From an uncultured Hyphomicrobiales bacterium (GTDB lineage: Bacteria; Pseudomonadota; Alphaproteobacteria; Rhizobiales; Beijerinckiaceae): 64,000 nt of DNA. Shown here in pieces: positions 27,135 to 35,759 of this stretch; positions within the stretch are counted from its first letter, which is position 1, and each line of letters opens with the position of its first letter. The translations under genes were made by a program, and so were the position numbers. Under the pieces are notes generated by a model. The model worked only from the letters and a program-made list of their open reading frames with translations. It had not been told where the DNA came from and ran no database searches. The stretch is taken from the NCBI GenBank assembly GCA_903847605.1, contig CAINED010000079.1, forward strand, positions 1 through 64,000, given 5' to 3'.

Positions 27135-29126
27135 GTGGAAGCAGTCGAGGCCGGGGCGCGGGACGCCTCGCGCGAAAACAGTTTTCCGAAATTGCTGCGC
27201 ACCAACGCGCGCATGCGCGGTGCGCGTCCGGCCATGCGCCACAAGGATCGCGGCATCTGGCGGACATGGACGTGGGCGGAAGCCTACGAGAATGTTCTGG
27301 CGCTCGCCCATGCCTTCGATGCGATGGGCGTGGGCCACGGCGACCGCGTCGCCATCGTCGGCGGCAACAGGCCGCTGATGTACTGGTCGATCTCGGCGGC
27401 GCAATTGCTGCGCGCCATTCCCGTTCCGGTCTATGCCGACGCGGCGCCGGACGAGATGGCGGCCGTCATTGAAGACGCGGAAGTGAAGATCGCCGCTGTC
27501 CAGGATCAGGAGCAGGTCGACAAATTCATCGGCGCGGCCGAGCGGCTCTCCTTCGTGAATTTCGTCTGCTACGACGAAGACCGCGGCCTTGAGGATTACG
27601 ACCACGCGCGCCTCAAGCCGATGCATAAACTCATCGCGGATGCCAAAGCGCTGTTCGCGCGCGAGCCGGCCGAGCGTGCACGCATTGCTGCGAAGATCGA
27701 GGACGGGCAGGGCGGCGATACGTCGATCATGCTCTATACCTCCGGCACGACGGGCCGCTCCAAGGGCGTGATCCTCTCTTCGGAACGCAGCGTCGCCGCC
27801 GCGCGCGATACGGCGGCTTTCGACCGGCTCAACGATCACGACGAAGTGCTTGCCTATCTGCCGCTCGCCTGGGTCGGCGACCACTATCTGAATTATGCGC
27901 AGGCTATGGTGGCCGGCGTCTGCATGGCCTGCCCGGAAAGCCCCGACACCGTGCAGCAGGATCTGCGCGAGATCGGGCCGACGTTTTATTTCGCGCCGCC
28001 GCGCGTATTCGAAGGGCTGCTCACGCGGGTCATGATCCGCATGGAAGACGCCGGCAGCCTCAAACGGAAGATGTTCCATTATTTTCTTGGCGTCGCGCGG
28101 CAATGGGGCGAAAAGATCCTCAATCGCCAGAGCGTGCCGGTCACAGCGCGGCTCAAATATGCGCTCGGCGAAATGCTGGTCTATGGCCCGCTGAAGAACG
28201 TGCTGGGCTTCTCGCGCATTCGTGTCGCCTATACGGCGGGCGAGGCCATCGGCAACGATCTCTTCGCTTTCTATCGCTCGCTCGGCCTGAACCTGAAGCA
28301 GCTTTACGGCCAGACCGAAGCCTTTCTTTACGTGACGTGCCAGCCCGATGGCGCGGTGCGTTCCGATACGGTCGGGCCGCCGGCGCCGAACGTCACGATC
28401 AAGATCAACGAAGATGGCGAAGTGCTGTTCAAATCGCCGGGACAGTTCGTCGGCTATTACAAGGATCCGCAGAAGACGGCGGAAACCGTGACCTCAGACG
28501 GCTTCGTGCGTACGGGCGACGCCGGTATTTTCGACAAGGACGGGCAGCTGCGCATCATCGACCGCGCGAAGGATGTCGGCAAACTCCCGGACGGGCGTCT
28601 CTTCGCGCCCAAGTATATCGAAAACAAGCTGAAGTTCTTCCCCAACATCAAGGAAGCCGTGGCTTTCGGCGACGGGCGCGCATTTGCGACCGCGATGATC
28701 AATATCGACCTCACCGCGGTCGGCAACTGGGCGGAGCGCAACAATATCGTTTATTCCTCCTATCAGGAGCTCGCCTGTCATCCGCGTGTTAACGAAATGA
28801 TCGCGAAGAACGTGGCCGAAGTGAACGCGGCGCTCGCGGCCGAGCCGATGATGGCGGGTGGCGTCATCAAGCGCTTTCTCATCCTGCACAAGGAACTCGA
28901 TGCGGACGACGGCGAGTTGACGCGCACGCAGAAGGTTCGCCGCGGCTTCATCGCCGAGCGCTATGCGCCACTCGTGACAGCGCTCTACGATGGCTCGTCG
29001 GAAGCGGACATCTCCACCGAGGTGACATTCGAGGATGGCCGCCGGGGCACGATCAGCGCGCGCGTGAAGGTCAGCGACATGGACGGTGGCGCACCCGCAT
29101 CGAAACAACTGGAGAGCGCTGCGTGA
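27135..29126 (+). CDS. Long-chain-type acyl-CoA synthetase (AMP-forming)
   Basis: The 663-aa product is an ANL-superfamily ligase that joins a carboxylic acid to CoA through an acyl-AMP. The ATP-binding loop YTSGTTGRSKG, the LYGQTEAF motif and the hinge region DGFVRTGDAGIFDKDGQLRIIDRAKDV are all present. The GTG at 27135 is preceded by AGGAGGAGG; the open frame from 27066 is not needed. Its stop overlaps the LivG start (GTGA), so it is the first gene of the ABC transporter operon. Such ligases in Liv-type operons are thought to trap the imported acid as its CoA ester. Chain-length preference cannot be read from the sequence. Confidence 0.9.
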   Translation: MEAVEAGARDASRENSFPKLLRTNARMRGARPAMRHKDRGIWRTWTWAEAYENVLALAHAFDAMGVGHGDRVAIVGGNRPLMYWSISAAQLLRAIPVPVYADAAPDEMAAVIEDAEVKIAAVQDQEQVDKFIGAAERLSFVNFVCYDEDRGLEDYDHARLKPMHKLIADAKALFAREPAERARIAAKIEDGQGGDTSIMLYTSGTTGRSKGVILSSERSVAAARDTAAFDRLNDHDEVLAYLPLAWVGDHYLNYAQAMVAGVCMACPESPDTVQQDLREIGPTFYFAPPRVFEGLLTRVMIRMEDAGSLKRKMFHYFLGVARQWGEKILNRQSVPVTARLKYALGEMLVYGPLKNVLGFSRIRVAYTAGEAIGNDLFAFYRSLGLNLKQLYGQTEAFLYVTCQPDGAVRSDTVGPPAPNVTIKINEDGEVLFKSPGQFVGYYKDPQKTAETVTSDGFVRTGDAGIFDKDGQLRIIDRAKDVGKLPDGRLFAPKYIENKLKFFPNIKEAVAFGDGRAFATAMINIDLTAVGNWAERNNIVYSSYQELACHPRVNEMIAKNVAEVNAALAAEPMMAGGVIKRFLILHKELDADDGELTRTQKVRRGFIAERYAPLVTALYDGSSEADISTEVTFEDGRRGTISARVKVSDMDGGAPASKQLESAA

Positions 29127-29902
29127 GCGATACGCCGCAAACGCTTCTCTCCGTCGAAAACGTCACGCTGAAATTCGGCGGCGTCACCGCGATCAGCGGC
29201 GTCTCCTTCGATATCCGCAAGGGCGAGATCCGCGCGATTATCGGCCCCAACGGCGCCGGCAAGACGTCGATGCTGAATTGCATCAACGGCTTCTATCACC
29301 CGCAAGAGGGACGCATCACCTACAAGGGCGAGACGCGCGAGCGCATGCGCCCGCATGTGGCCGCCAGCCAGGGCATCGCTCGCACGTTCCAGAACGTCGC
29401 GCTGTTTCGCGGCATGACGACGCTCGACAATATCATGACCGGCCGCACACTGAAGATGAAGGCCAATATCTTCTGGCAGATGCTGCGCATCGGCCCCGCG
29501 CTGAAGGACGAAATTCAGCATCGCGAATATTGCGAGGAGATCATCGACTTCCTCGAAATCGAGCACATCCGCAAGGTTCCGGTGGGACGGCTGCCCTATG
29601 GGCTGCAGAAGCGCGTCGAACTCGCGCGGGCGCTCGCCATGCAGCCCGACCTATTGCTTCTCGACGAGCCGATGGCCGGCATGAATCTCGAGGAGAAGCA
29701 GGACATGTGCCGCTTCATCCTCGACGTGAACAAGACCTATGGAACCACGATTGCCCTGATCGAACATGACATGGGTGTCGTCATGGACCTTTCGGATCGC
29801 GTCGTTGTTCTCGAATACGGGCGCAAGATCGCCGACGGCACGCCGGACGAAGTGAAAAGCGATCAGAAGGTCATCGACGCCTATCTCGGCGTGCCGCACT
29901 GA
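29123..29902 (+). CDS. livG: Branched-chain amino acid-type ABC transporter ATP-binding protein LivG
   Basis: The 259-aa product is an ABC ATPase with Walker A GPNGAGKT, the LivG-typical ARTFQNVALFRGMTTLDNIMTG, a signature region (GRLPYGLQKRVELARAL), Walker B LLLLDEP and the family end IADGTPDEVKSDQKVIDAYLG. In the signature LPYGLQKR takes the place of the more common LSGGQQ, as often in LivG proteins. The GTG start overlaps the ligase stop by four bases. It works with LivF (33479), LivH and LivM. The true ligand may be an organic acid rather than an amino acid. Confidence 0.92.
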   Translation: MSDTPQTLLSVENVTLKFGGVTAISGVSFDIRKGEIRAIIGPNGAGKTSMLNCINGFYHPQEGRITYKGETRERMRPHVAASQGIARTFQNVALFRGMTTLDNIMTGRTLKMKANIFWQMLRIGPALKDEIQHREYCEEIIDFLEIEHIRKVPVGRLPYGLQKRVELARALAMQPDLLLLDEPMAGMNLEEKQDMCRFILDVNKTYGTTIALIEHDMGVVMDLSDRVVVLEYGRKIADGTPDEVKSDQKVIDAYLGVPH

Positions 29903-29911
29903 CGGGGGAAT

Positions 29912-30844
29912 GTGTTGCAGGAGCTTGGTTCATTCCTCGAAGTTCTCATTAGCGGCCTGCTCGCCGGGGTGCTCTATTCGCTTGTGGCGCTCGGCTTCGT
30001 GCTGATTTTCAAGGCGTCCGGCGTCTTCAATTTCGCGCAGGGCGCGATGGTGTTGCTGGCGGGACTTGCGCTGGTGCGTTGTCTCGACTTTCTCGTCGCA
30101 AGAGGCATGCCGTTCTGGGCTGCGGTCGCGCTCGGCATGATATTCGCCGCTGCCGTCATGGCGATCTGCGCCTTCATGGTCGAGCGCTACGTGCTGGGGC
30201 CGCTGGTCAACCAGAATGCGCTGACCATGTTCATGGCGACCATCGGCGCGACCTTCGTCATCGAGGGCGTTGCGCAGATGATCTTCGGATCGGATGTCTA
30301 TCCGTTGCGCCTTTTCCCCACCGATGCGTGGATCGCCGGCGAGGGCGTCTTTCCCGGCGGCATTCTCATCAACAAGCTGGATGTGTGGGGCGGCGTCATC
30401 GCCGGCCTTCTCGTCGTTGCGCTTGCATTGTTCTTTCAGCACACCAAGACCGGCCGCGCCCTGCGCGCCGTCGCCGACGATCATGCAGCGGCGCAATCGG
30501 TCGGCATTCCCATAGCCTGGATCTGGTTCGTCGTCTGGCTGGTGGCGGGCCTCGTGGCGCTTGTTGCCGCCGCGATCTGGGGCACCAAACTGGGGGTGCA
30601 GTTCTCGATCACCTTCCTTGCTTTGAAGGCATTGCCGGTGCTCATCATCGGCGGTTTCACCTCGGTTCCGGGCGCCATCGTCGGCGGCCTCATCGTCGGC
30701 GCTGGCGAGAAACTCGCGGAAGTTTACCTGGGGCCGTTCATCGGCGGCGGCATCGAATACTGGTTCGCCTATGTCCTCGCGCTGGCCGTGCTGATGGTGC
30801 GGCCGCAGGGCCTTTACGGCGAAAAGATTATCGAACGCATCTGA
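29912..30844 (+). CDS. livH: Branched-chain amino acid-type ABC transporter permease LivH
   Basis: The 310-aa product is an integral membrane protein with about eight spans and LivH markers: SGLLAGVLYSLVALGFVLIFKASGVFNFAQGAM at the N-terminus, GRALRAVADDHAAAQSVGI in the cytoplasmic loop, and IIGGFTSVPGAIVGGLIVGAGE near the end. The start is a GTG, nine bases after the LivG stop. Together with LivM it forms the transmembrane channel. Confidence 0.92.
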   Translation: MLQELGSFLEVLISGLLAGVLYSLVALGFVLIFKASGVFNFAQGAMVLLAGLALVRCLDFLVARGMPFWAAVALGMIFAAAVMAICAFMVERYVLGPLVNQNALTMFMATIGATFVIEGVAQMIFGSDVYPLRLFPTDAWIAGEGVFPGGILINKLDVWGGVIAGLLVVALALFFQHTKTGRALRAVADDHAAAQSVGIPIAWIWFVVWLVAGLVALVAAAIWGTKLGVQFSITFLALKALPVLIIGGFTSVPGAIVGGLIVGAGEKLAEVYLGPFIGGGIEYWFAYVLALAVLMVRPQGLYGEKIIERI

Positions 30845-30857
30845 GCGGGGAACGCGC

Positions 30858-31961
30858 GTGCTCTACAGGGAAACAGGCCAGTACAAGACAAGCTACGCCG
30901 CCGACTCCGTGATCTTTCCGATCCGGCAGGACCGGATCGGCGTCATGATCGTGCTCGCCATCGCCTTTGTGTTCATGCCCCTGATGATGGCGTTCAAGAT
31001 ACCGCCATTCCGCAACGACTATATTCTGCTCGCCATTCTGCTGCCGTTTCTCATCCTTTCGCTGGCGGCTATCGGCGCGAATATCCTCATCGGATATTGC
31101 GGGCAGATTTCGCTGGGTTCCGGCGCCTTCATGGCGATCGGCGCCTATATGGCCTACAAATTCGGCACGGGTATATCGGAGATCGGCCTGCCGCCGCTGC
31201 CGATCGTTGTTAGCATTCTCCTGGGCGGATTCTCCGCGGCCTTCGTCGGCATACTCTTCGGTCTGCCGTCGCTGCGCATCAAGGGGCTTTATCTCGCAGT
31301 CGCCACGCTTGCCGCGCAGTTCTTTTTCGACTGGGTTTTTCTGCGCGTGAAGTGGTTCACCAATTATGCGCCGTCGGGTTCGGTGTCAGCGCCGGAACTG
31401 AAATTTTTCGGCTACCTCGTCTCGACGCCCATCGAAAAATATCTGGTGGCGCTGATCTTCGTCACCATCTTCGCGCTGATCGCCAAGAACCTCGTGCGCG
31501 GCAATATCGGGCGTCAATGGATGGCGATCCGCGACATGGACATAGCCGCCGAACTCATGGGCATCCGGCCGCTGGTCGCCAAGCTCACGGCTTTCGCCGT
31601 GTCTTCCTTCATCATAGGCGTCGCCGGCGCGCTTTGGGCTTTCCTGCGTCTTGGCACATGGGAACCGCTGGCCTTCGACATCAACCGTTCGCTGGAACTA
31701 TTGTTCATGGTGATCATTGGCGGTCTCGGTTCGATCCTCGGGTCTTTCCTCGGCGCTGCTTTCATCCTCATTCTTCCGATCCTGCTGATCGTCGTGCCTG
31801 CCGAGATCGGTCTGCCGATCACGACGGAAACGGTCAGCCATCTGCAATTCATCATCTTCGGCGCTATGATCTGCTTCCTGCTCATCAAGGAGCCCCTGGG
31901 CTTTGCGCGGTTGTGGCAGATCGGCAAGGAGAAGTTGAGAATGTGGCCGTTTCCGTATTGA
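30858..31961 (+). CDS. livM: Branched-chain amino acid-type ABC transporter permease LivM
   Basis: The 367-aa product has a hydrophilic N-terminus and then the LivM pattern: LAAIGANILIGYCGQISLGSGAFMAIGAY, LPSLRIKGLYLAVATLAAQF, GRQWMAIRDMDIAAELMGI and IIGGLGSILGSFLGAAF. It follows LivH with a 13-base gap. The start is a GTG. About 143 bases separate it from the binding-protein gene, enough for an internal promoter. Confidence 0.92.
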   Translation: MLYRETGQYKTSYAADSVIFPIRQDRIGVMIVLAIAFVFMPLMMAFKIPPFRNDYILLAILLPFLILSLAAIGANILIGYCGQISLGSGAFMAIGAYMAYKFGTGISEIGLPPLPIVVSILLGGFSAAFVGILFGLPSLRIKGLYLAVATLAAQFFFDWVFLRVKWFTNYAPSGSVSAPELKFFGYLVSTPIEKYLVALIFVTIFALIAKNLVRGNIGRQWMAIRDMDIAAELMGIRPLVAKLTAFAVSSFIIGVAGALWAFLRLGTWEPLAFDINRSLELLFMVIIGGLGSILGSFLGAAFILILPILLIVVPAEIGLPITTETVSHLQFIIFGAMICFLLIKEPLGFARLWQIGKEKLRMWPFPY

Positions 31962-32104
31962 ATGGCTGCACTGAATATCGCACAGGCGGGCGAGGCGTCT
32001 GTGCGAAGGGAGACTACAGCTCGCATCCAGTGGCCGGCTTTTGCCGGGCAATTAATGAGGCATAGTCATCCTGTCGCGGGATGATGCAAAGTTGGAGGAG
32101 TAAC

Positions 32105-33412
32105 ATGACTCTCAAGACAGTTGGATTGGCGCTTGCCGCGCTGGGTGGAGCAGCGATGTTCGCGCCCGCAATGGCGCAAAACGAACAATATGTTCCCATT
32201 CTTTCCTATCGTACCGGCCCCTATGCCGTGAACGGCGCGCCCTATGCGGATGGCGTCAGCGACTACTACAATCTCGTCAATCTGCGCGATGGCGGCATCA
32301 ATGGCGTAAAGTTGCAGATCGAGGAATGCGAAACCGGCTACGCCACCGACAAGGGTGTCGAATGCTACGAGCGCATGAAAGGCAAGGGGCCTACGGGCGC
32401 ATCCTTCTTCAATCCTCTGTCGACCGGCATCACCTTCGCGCTGACCGACAAGACGTTGCAAGACAAGATACCCATCATCACCATGGGATACGGCCGCGCG
32501 GATTCGAAGAACGGCGCGGTCTTTGCATATAACTTCCCGCTTCTCGGCACTTACTGGTCGGCGGCCGACATCGCCATGCAGCACATTGCCAAGGAACTCG
32601 GCGGCGAAGGCAATCTCAAGGGCAAGAAGATCGCGCTCGTCTTTCACGACAGCCCCTATGGCAAGGAGCCGATCCCGACGCTCGAAGTGCTCGCGAAGAA
32701 GAACGGCTTCACCTTCATTCCGATTCCCGTGACGCATCCCGGCGTCGAGCAGAAGTCGCAATGGCTGCGCATACGGCAGGAACGGCCGGACTACGTACTG
32801 CTCTGGGGCTGGGGCGTGATGAACGGCACGTCGATCAACGAGGCCGCCTCGGTCGCTTATCCGCGCGACAAGATTATTGGCGTGTGGTGGTCGGGCGCCG
32901 AGCCCGATGTCGCGCCGGCGGGCGCCCAGGCGACGGGCTACAAGGCGCTCATGCTGCAGCATGGCGCAGGCGAGTTCGGCGTTCATGGCGCGATCAAGCA
33001 GCATGTGCCAAACCGTCTCGGCAAGGAAAACTTCGGGCAGGTGCTTTACAATCGCGGTGTCGTCAATGCGATGCTCGGTGTCGAAGCCATTCGCACCGCG
33101 CAGAAGCGCTTTGGCAACAAGCCGCTGACCGGCGAGCAGATTCGCTGGGGCCTCGAGAATCTCGATCTCTCGGCGGCTCGCCTGAAGGAACTTGGCTTCG
33201 AGGGCATGATGCGTCCGGTCAAGATTTCCTGCGGCGATCACGAAGGCGCACGCGACGGACGCGTGCAGCAGTGGGACGGCAAGAAGTGGAACATCATCTC
33301 CGACTGGTACACGGCCCGTCAGGATGTAACCGAACCGCTGGTGAAGGACATTTCGGCGAAATACGCCGCCGAAAAGAAGATCACGCCGCGCGATTGTTCC
33401 AAGGCGGATTGA
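32105..33412 (+). CDS. Liv-type ABC transporter periplasmic substrate-binding protein
   Basis: The 435-aa product has a Sec signal (LALAALGGAAMFAPAMAQ) and a type-I periplasmic-binding fold: YVPILSYRTGPYAVNGAPYADGVSDYYNLVN, GVKLQIEECETGY, KIALVFHDSPYGKEPIPTLEVLAKKNGF. It resembles the subgroup found next to acyl-CoA or aromatic-CoA ligases rather than the classical Leu/Ile/Val-binding protein, so the ligand is probably an organic acid. The ATG at 32105 follows GGAGGAG. A very stable hairpin lies between its stop and livF, which may favour a higher protein level for this receptor. Confidence 0.9.
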   Translation: MTLKTVGLALAALGGAAMFAPAMAQNEQYVPILSYRTGPYAVNGAPYADGVSDYYNLVNLRDGGINGVKLQIEECETGYATDKGVECYERMKGKGPTGASFFNPLSTGITFALTDKTLQDKIPIITMGYGRADSKNGAVFAYNFPLLGTYWSAADIAMQHIAKELGGEGNLKGKKIALVFHDSPYGKEPIPTLEVLAKKNGFTFIPIPVTHPGVEQKSQWLRIRQERPDYVLLWGWGVMNGTSINEAASVAYPRDKIIGVWWSGAEPDVAPAGAQATGYKALMLQHGAGEFGVHGAIKQHVPNRLGKENFGQVLYNRGVVNAMLGVEAIRTAQKRFGNKPLTGEQIRWGLENLDLSAARLKELGFEGMMRPVKISCGDHEGARDGRVQQWDGKKWNIISDWYTARQDVTEPLVKDISAKYAAEKKITPRDCSKAD

Positions 33413-33418
33413 TTTGTT

Positions 33419-33444
33419 GCCGGAGCGGCTTCGGCCGCTCCGGC
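33419..33444 (+). terminator. UUCG-capped hairpin inside the ABC operon (attenuator or mRNA stabiliser)
   Basis: An 11-bp perfect stem, GCCGGAGCGGC (33419-33429) with GCCGCTCCGGC (33434-33444), is closed by a TTCG tetraloop, one of the most stable RNA loops. It begins seven bases after the binding-protein stop. No T-run follows, so partial termination or protection of the upstream mRNA end is more likely than full termination. Confidence 0.75.
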
Positions 33445-33478
33445 TCCTTCATGATAAGGCTGTCTCCCGGAGACTGAC

Positions 33479-34303
33479 GTGACGACGCAAGCTGCCGACG
33501 CCCCGCCGATCCTCTCGGTCAACAATATCGAGGTGATCTACGATCACGTCATTCTCGTGCTGAAGGGCGTGTCGCTGACGGTTCCGCAGGGCGGCATCGT
33601 CGCCATTCTCGGCGCGAACGGCGCGGGCAAATCAACCACTCTGAAATCGATTTCCAACCTCGTGAAAAGCGAGCGCGGTGAACTTACAAAAGGCTCCATT
33701 GAATTTTCGGGCGAACGTGTCGATCATCTCATGGCGAGCGATCTTGTGCGCCGCGGCTGCATTCAGGTGATGGAGGGCCGGCATTGCTTCGGCCATCTCA
33801 CCATCGAGGAAAATCTTCTGACCGGCGCCTTCACGCGCCGGGAGGGTCGCGCTGTCATCGCGCAGGAACTGGAAAAGATCTATCACTATTTCCCGCGCCT
33901 CAGGGAGCGACGCACATCGCTCGCGGGCTATACGTCCGGCGGCGAGCAACAGATGTGCGCCGTGGGCCGCGCGATGATGTCGAAGCCGCGCATGGTTCTG
34001 CTCGACGAGCCATCCATGGGTCTTGCGCCGCAGATCGTGGAGGAAATCTTTTCCATCGTTCGCGATCTCAACGAGAAGGAGAAGGTTTCTTTCCTGCTCG
34101 CCGAACAGAACACCAATATCGCGCTGCGTTATGCGCATTGGGGCTATATTCTCGAGAACGGCCGCATCGTTCTGGATGGCGATGCGGCATCCTTGCGCGA
34201 CAACGAGGACGTCAAGGAATTTTATCTCGGCGTGGCCGGGGACAATCGCAAGAGTTTTCGCGATGTGAAGCATTACAAGCGGCGCAAGCGCTGGCTTGCC
34301 TAG
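33479..34303 (+). CDS. livF: Branched-chain amino acid-type ABC transporter ATP-binding protein LivF
   Basis: The 274-aa product is the second ATPase of the importer, with Walker A GANGAGKS, LivF-like MEGRHCFGHLTIEENLLTG, signature TSGGEQQMCAVGRAMM, Walker B MVLLDEPSMGLAP and LLAEQNTNIALRYAHWGYILENGRIVLDG. It starts with GTG at 33479, 66 bases after the binding-protein stop. The C-terminal extension ending in KRRKRWLA is very basic and longer than usual for LivF; similar tails occur in the ligase-associated subgroup. Confidence 0.92.
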   Translation: MTTQAADAPPILSVNNIEVIYDHVILVLKGVSLTVPQGGIVAILGANGAGKSTTLKSISNLVKSERGELTKGSIEFSGERVDHLMASDLVRRGCIQVMEGRHCFGHLTIEENLLTGAFTRREGRAVIAQELEKIYHYFPRLRERRTSLAGYTSGGEQQMCAVGRAMMSKPRMVLLDEPSMGLAPQIVEEIFSIVRDLNEKEKVSFLLAEQNTNIALRYAHWGYILENGRIVLDGDAASLRDNEDVKEFYLGVAGDNRKSFRDVKHYKRRKRWLA

Positions 34304-34382
34304 CGCAACCGGCGCTCAAGTGCGAAGCGGTTGGGCGCGAAAAGTTGCGCCAGATGAAATTGGACGATCAGCTTTTGGGCGA

Positions 34383-34400
34383 TCAAATGAATTCATTTGA
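34383..34400. promoter_or_regulatory. Perfect 18-base palindrome before the PaaK-like gene
   Basis: TCAAATGAATTCATTTGA is fully self-complementary and lies 91 bases before the gene at 34491, in a 187-base gap within the operon. It could be an operator for the downstream catabolic genes or part of a repeat, since similar TTAAACG/CGTTTAA arms occur at 10732. Confidence 0.5.
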
Positions 34401-34490
34401 GCGCCGCTGATCTGGGGCCCGGACATTTCTGCTGACGCGTGCTTCGCCCTCGCCTATAGTAGGCGCCGACGAAATCCGAAGGCCACACCC

Positions 34491-35735
34491 ATGCATTTCG
34501 ATAAACTCGAGGCCCGCGCGCCGGAACTGCGCGAACGCGCGCTGTTCAAGGATCTGCGCGCCATTCTGCGCGCCACAAGGCCGCGCGCATCGGCCTTACG
34601 CAAGCAGCTGCAGGGCATCAAGATCGAGGAGGTCAAGACGCGCGCCGATCTCGCGAAGATACCCGTTGTCCGCAAAAGCGATCTCGTACAATTGCAGGGC
34701 GACGATCCCCCATTTGGGGGGCTGACGGCTGCGAAGGCGAGCGGCATGCGGCGCCTGCTCGTATCGCCCGGTCCGATCTTCGAACCGGATGGTCACGGCA
34801 AGGACTGGTGGGGCGCAGCGCGCGCGCTTTATGCAGCGGGCGTCCGGCGCGGCGATATCCTGCTCAACACCTTCTCCTATCATCTGACGCCCGGCGGTCA
34901 CATCATGGAGAGCGGCGCCACAGCGATCGGCTGCGCCGTCATTCCCGCCGGCCCCGGCAACACCGAACAGCAGATCGACGCGATCAGGCATTATCGCCCG
35001 CGCGCCTATTGCGGCACGCCCGATTTTCTCAAGATCATTCTGGACAAGGCCGCCGAACTCAAGCGCGACGTGAAATCCATCGAACGCGCTCTCGTTTCCG
35101 GCGCAGCCTTGCCCGCCTCGCTGCGGCAGGAACTCGAGAAGCGCGGCGTCGTCGTGCGCCAGTGCTATGCGACGGCCGAACTCGGCGTGATCGCCTATGA
35201 GACATCGACGCCGCGCGGCGCGCTCAACGAGGGGATGGTCGTCAACGAACACATCATCCTTGAAATCGTGCGGCCCGGAACCGGCGATCCCGTTCAACCC
35301 GGCGAAGTCGGCGAGGTCGTCGTCACGCGGCTCAACAAGGATTATCCGCTGTTGCGCCTTGCGACAGGAGACCTGTCGGCCCTGCTGCCGGGAAAGTCGC
35401 CATGCGGGCGCACGCACTTGCGCATCAGGGGCTGGATGGGGCGCGCCGACCAGACGACAAAGGTGAAGGGCATGTTCGTTCACCCCAGGCAGGTCGCAGA
35501 TGTCGCGGCGCGTCACCCCGAGATCGGCCGCGCGCGACTCGTCGTGACGCGGCAGAAAGAACAGGACGCCATGACGCTGCATGTGGAATGCGCGGGAACC
35601 GGCGATGGCCTCGCCGCGGCGATCGCGGATACTTTGCAGAGCGTCACCAAGCTCAAGGGCGCTGTCGTCGTTGCAAAGCCGGGCAGTCTGCCGAACGACG
35701 GCAAGGTCATCGCAGACGAACGGCCAATATCCTGA
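34491..35735 (+). CDS. PaaK-like CoA ligase (phenylacetate-CoA ligase family)
   Basis: The 414-aa product is a short ANL-type ligase of the PaaK family: RKSDLVQLQGDDPPFGG near the N-terminus, a phosphate-loop region LLVSPGPIFEPDG in place of the usual SSGTTG, then CYATAELGVIAYE, LLRLATGDLSAL and GRADQTTKVKGMFVHP. It would activate an acid to its CoA ester via an acyl-AMP. The SPGP form of the loop deviates from the Thr/Ser/Gly-rich consensus, so the ATP contact may differ. The neighbouring transporter and acyl-CoA genes indicate an imported acid as the substrate. Confidence 0.88.
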   Translation: MHFDKLEARAPELRERALFKDLRAILRATRPRASALRKQLQGIKIEEVKTRADLAKIPVVRKSDLVQLQGDDPPFGGLTAAKASGMRRLLVSPGPIFEPDGHGKDWWGAARALYAAGVRRGDILLNTFSYHLTPGGHIMESGATAIGCAVIPAGPGNTEQQIDAIRHYRPRAYCGTPDFLKIILDKAAELKRDVKSIERALVSGAALPASLRQELEKRGVVVRQCYATAELGVIAYETSTPRGALNEGMVVNEHIILEIVRPGTGDPVQPGEVGEVVVTRLNKDYPLLRLATGDLSALLPGKSPCGRTHLRIRGWMGRADQTTKVKGMFVHPRQVADVAARHPEIGRARLVVTRQKEQDAMTLHVECAGTGDGLAAAIADTLQSVTKLKGAVVVAKPGSLPNDGKVIADERPIS

Positions 35736-35759
35736 AAGAACCGCCTGCGGCATAGTTGG

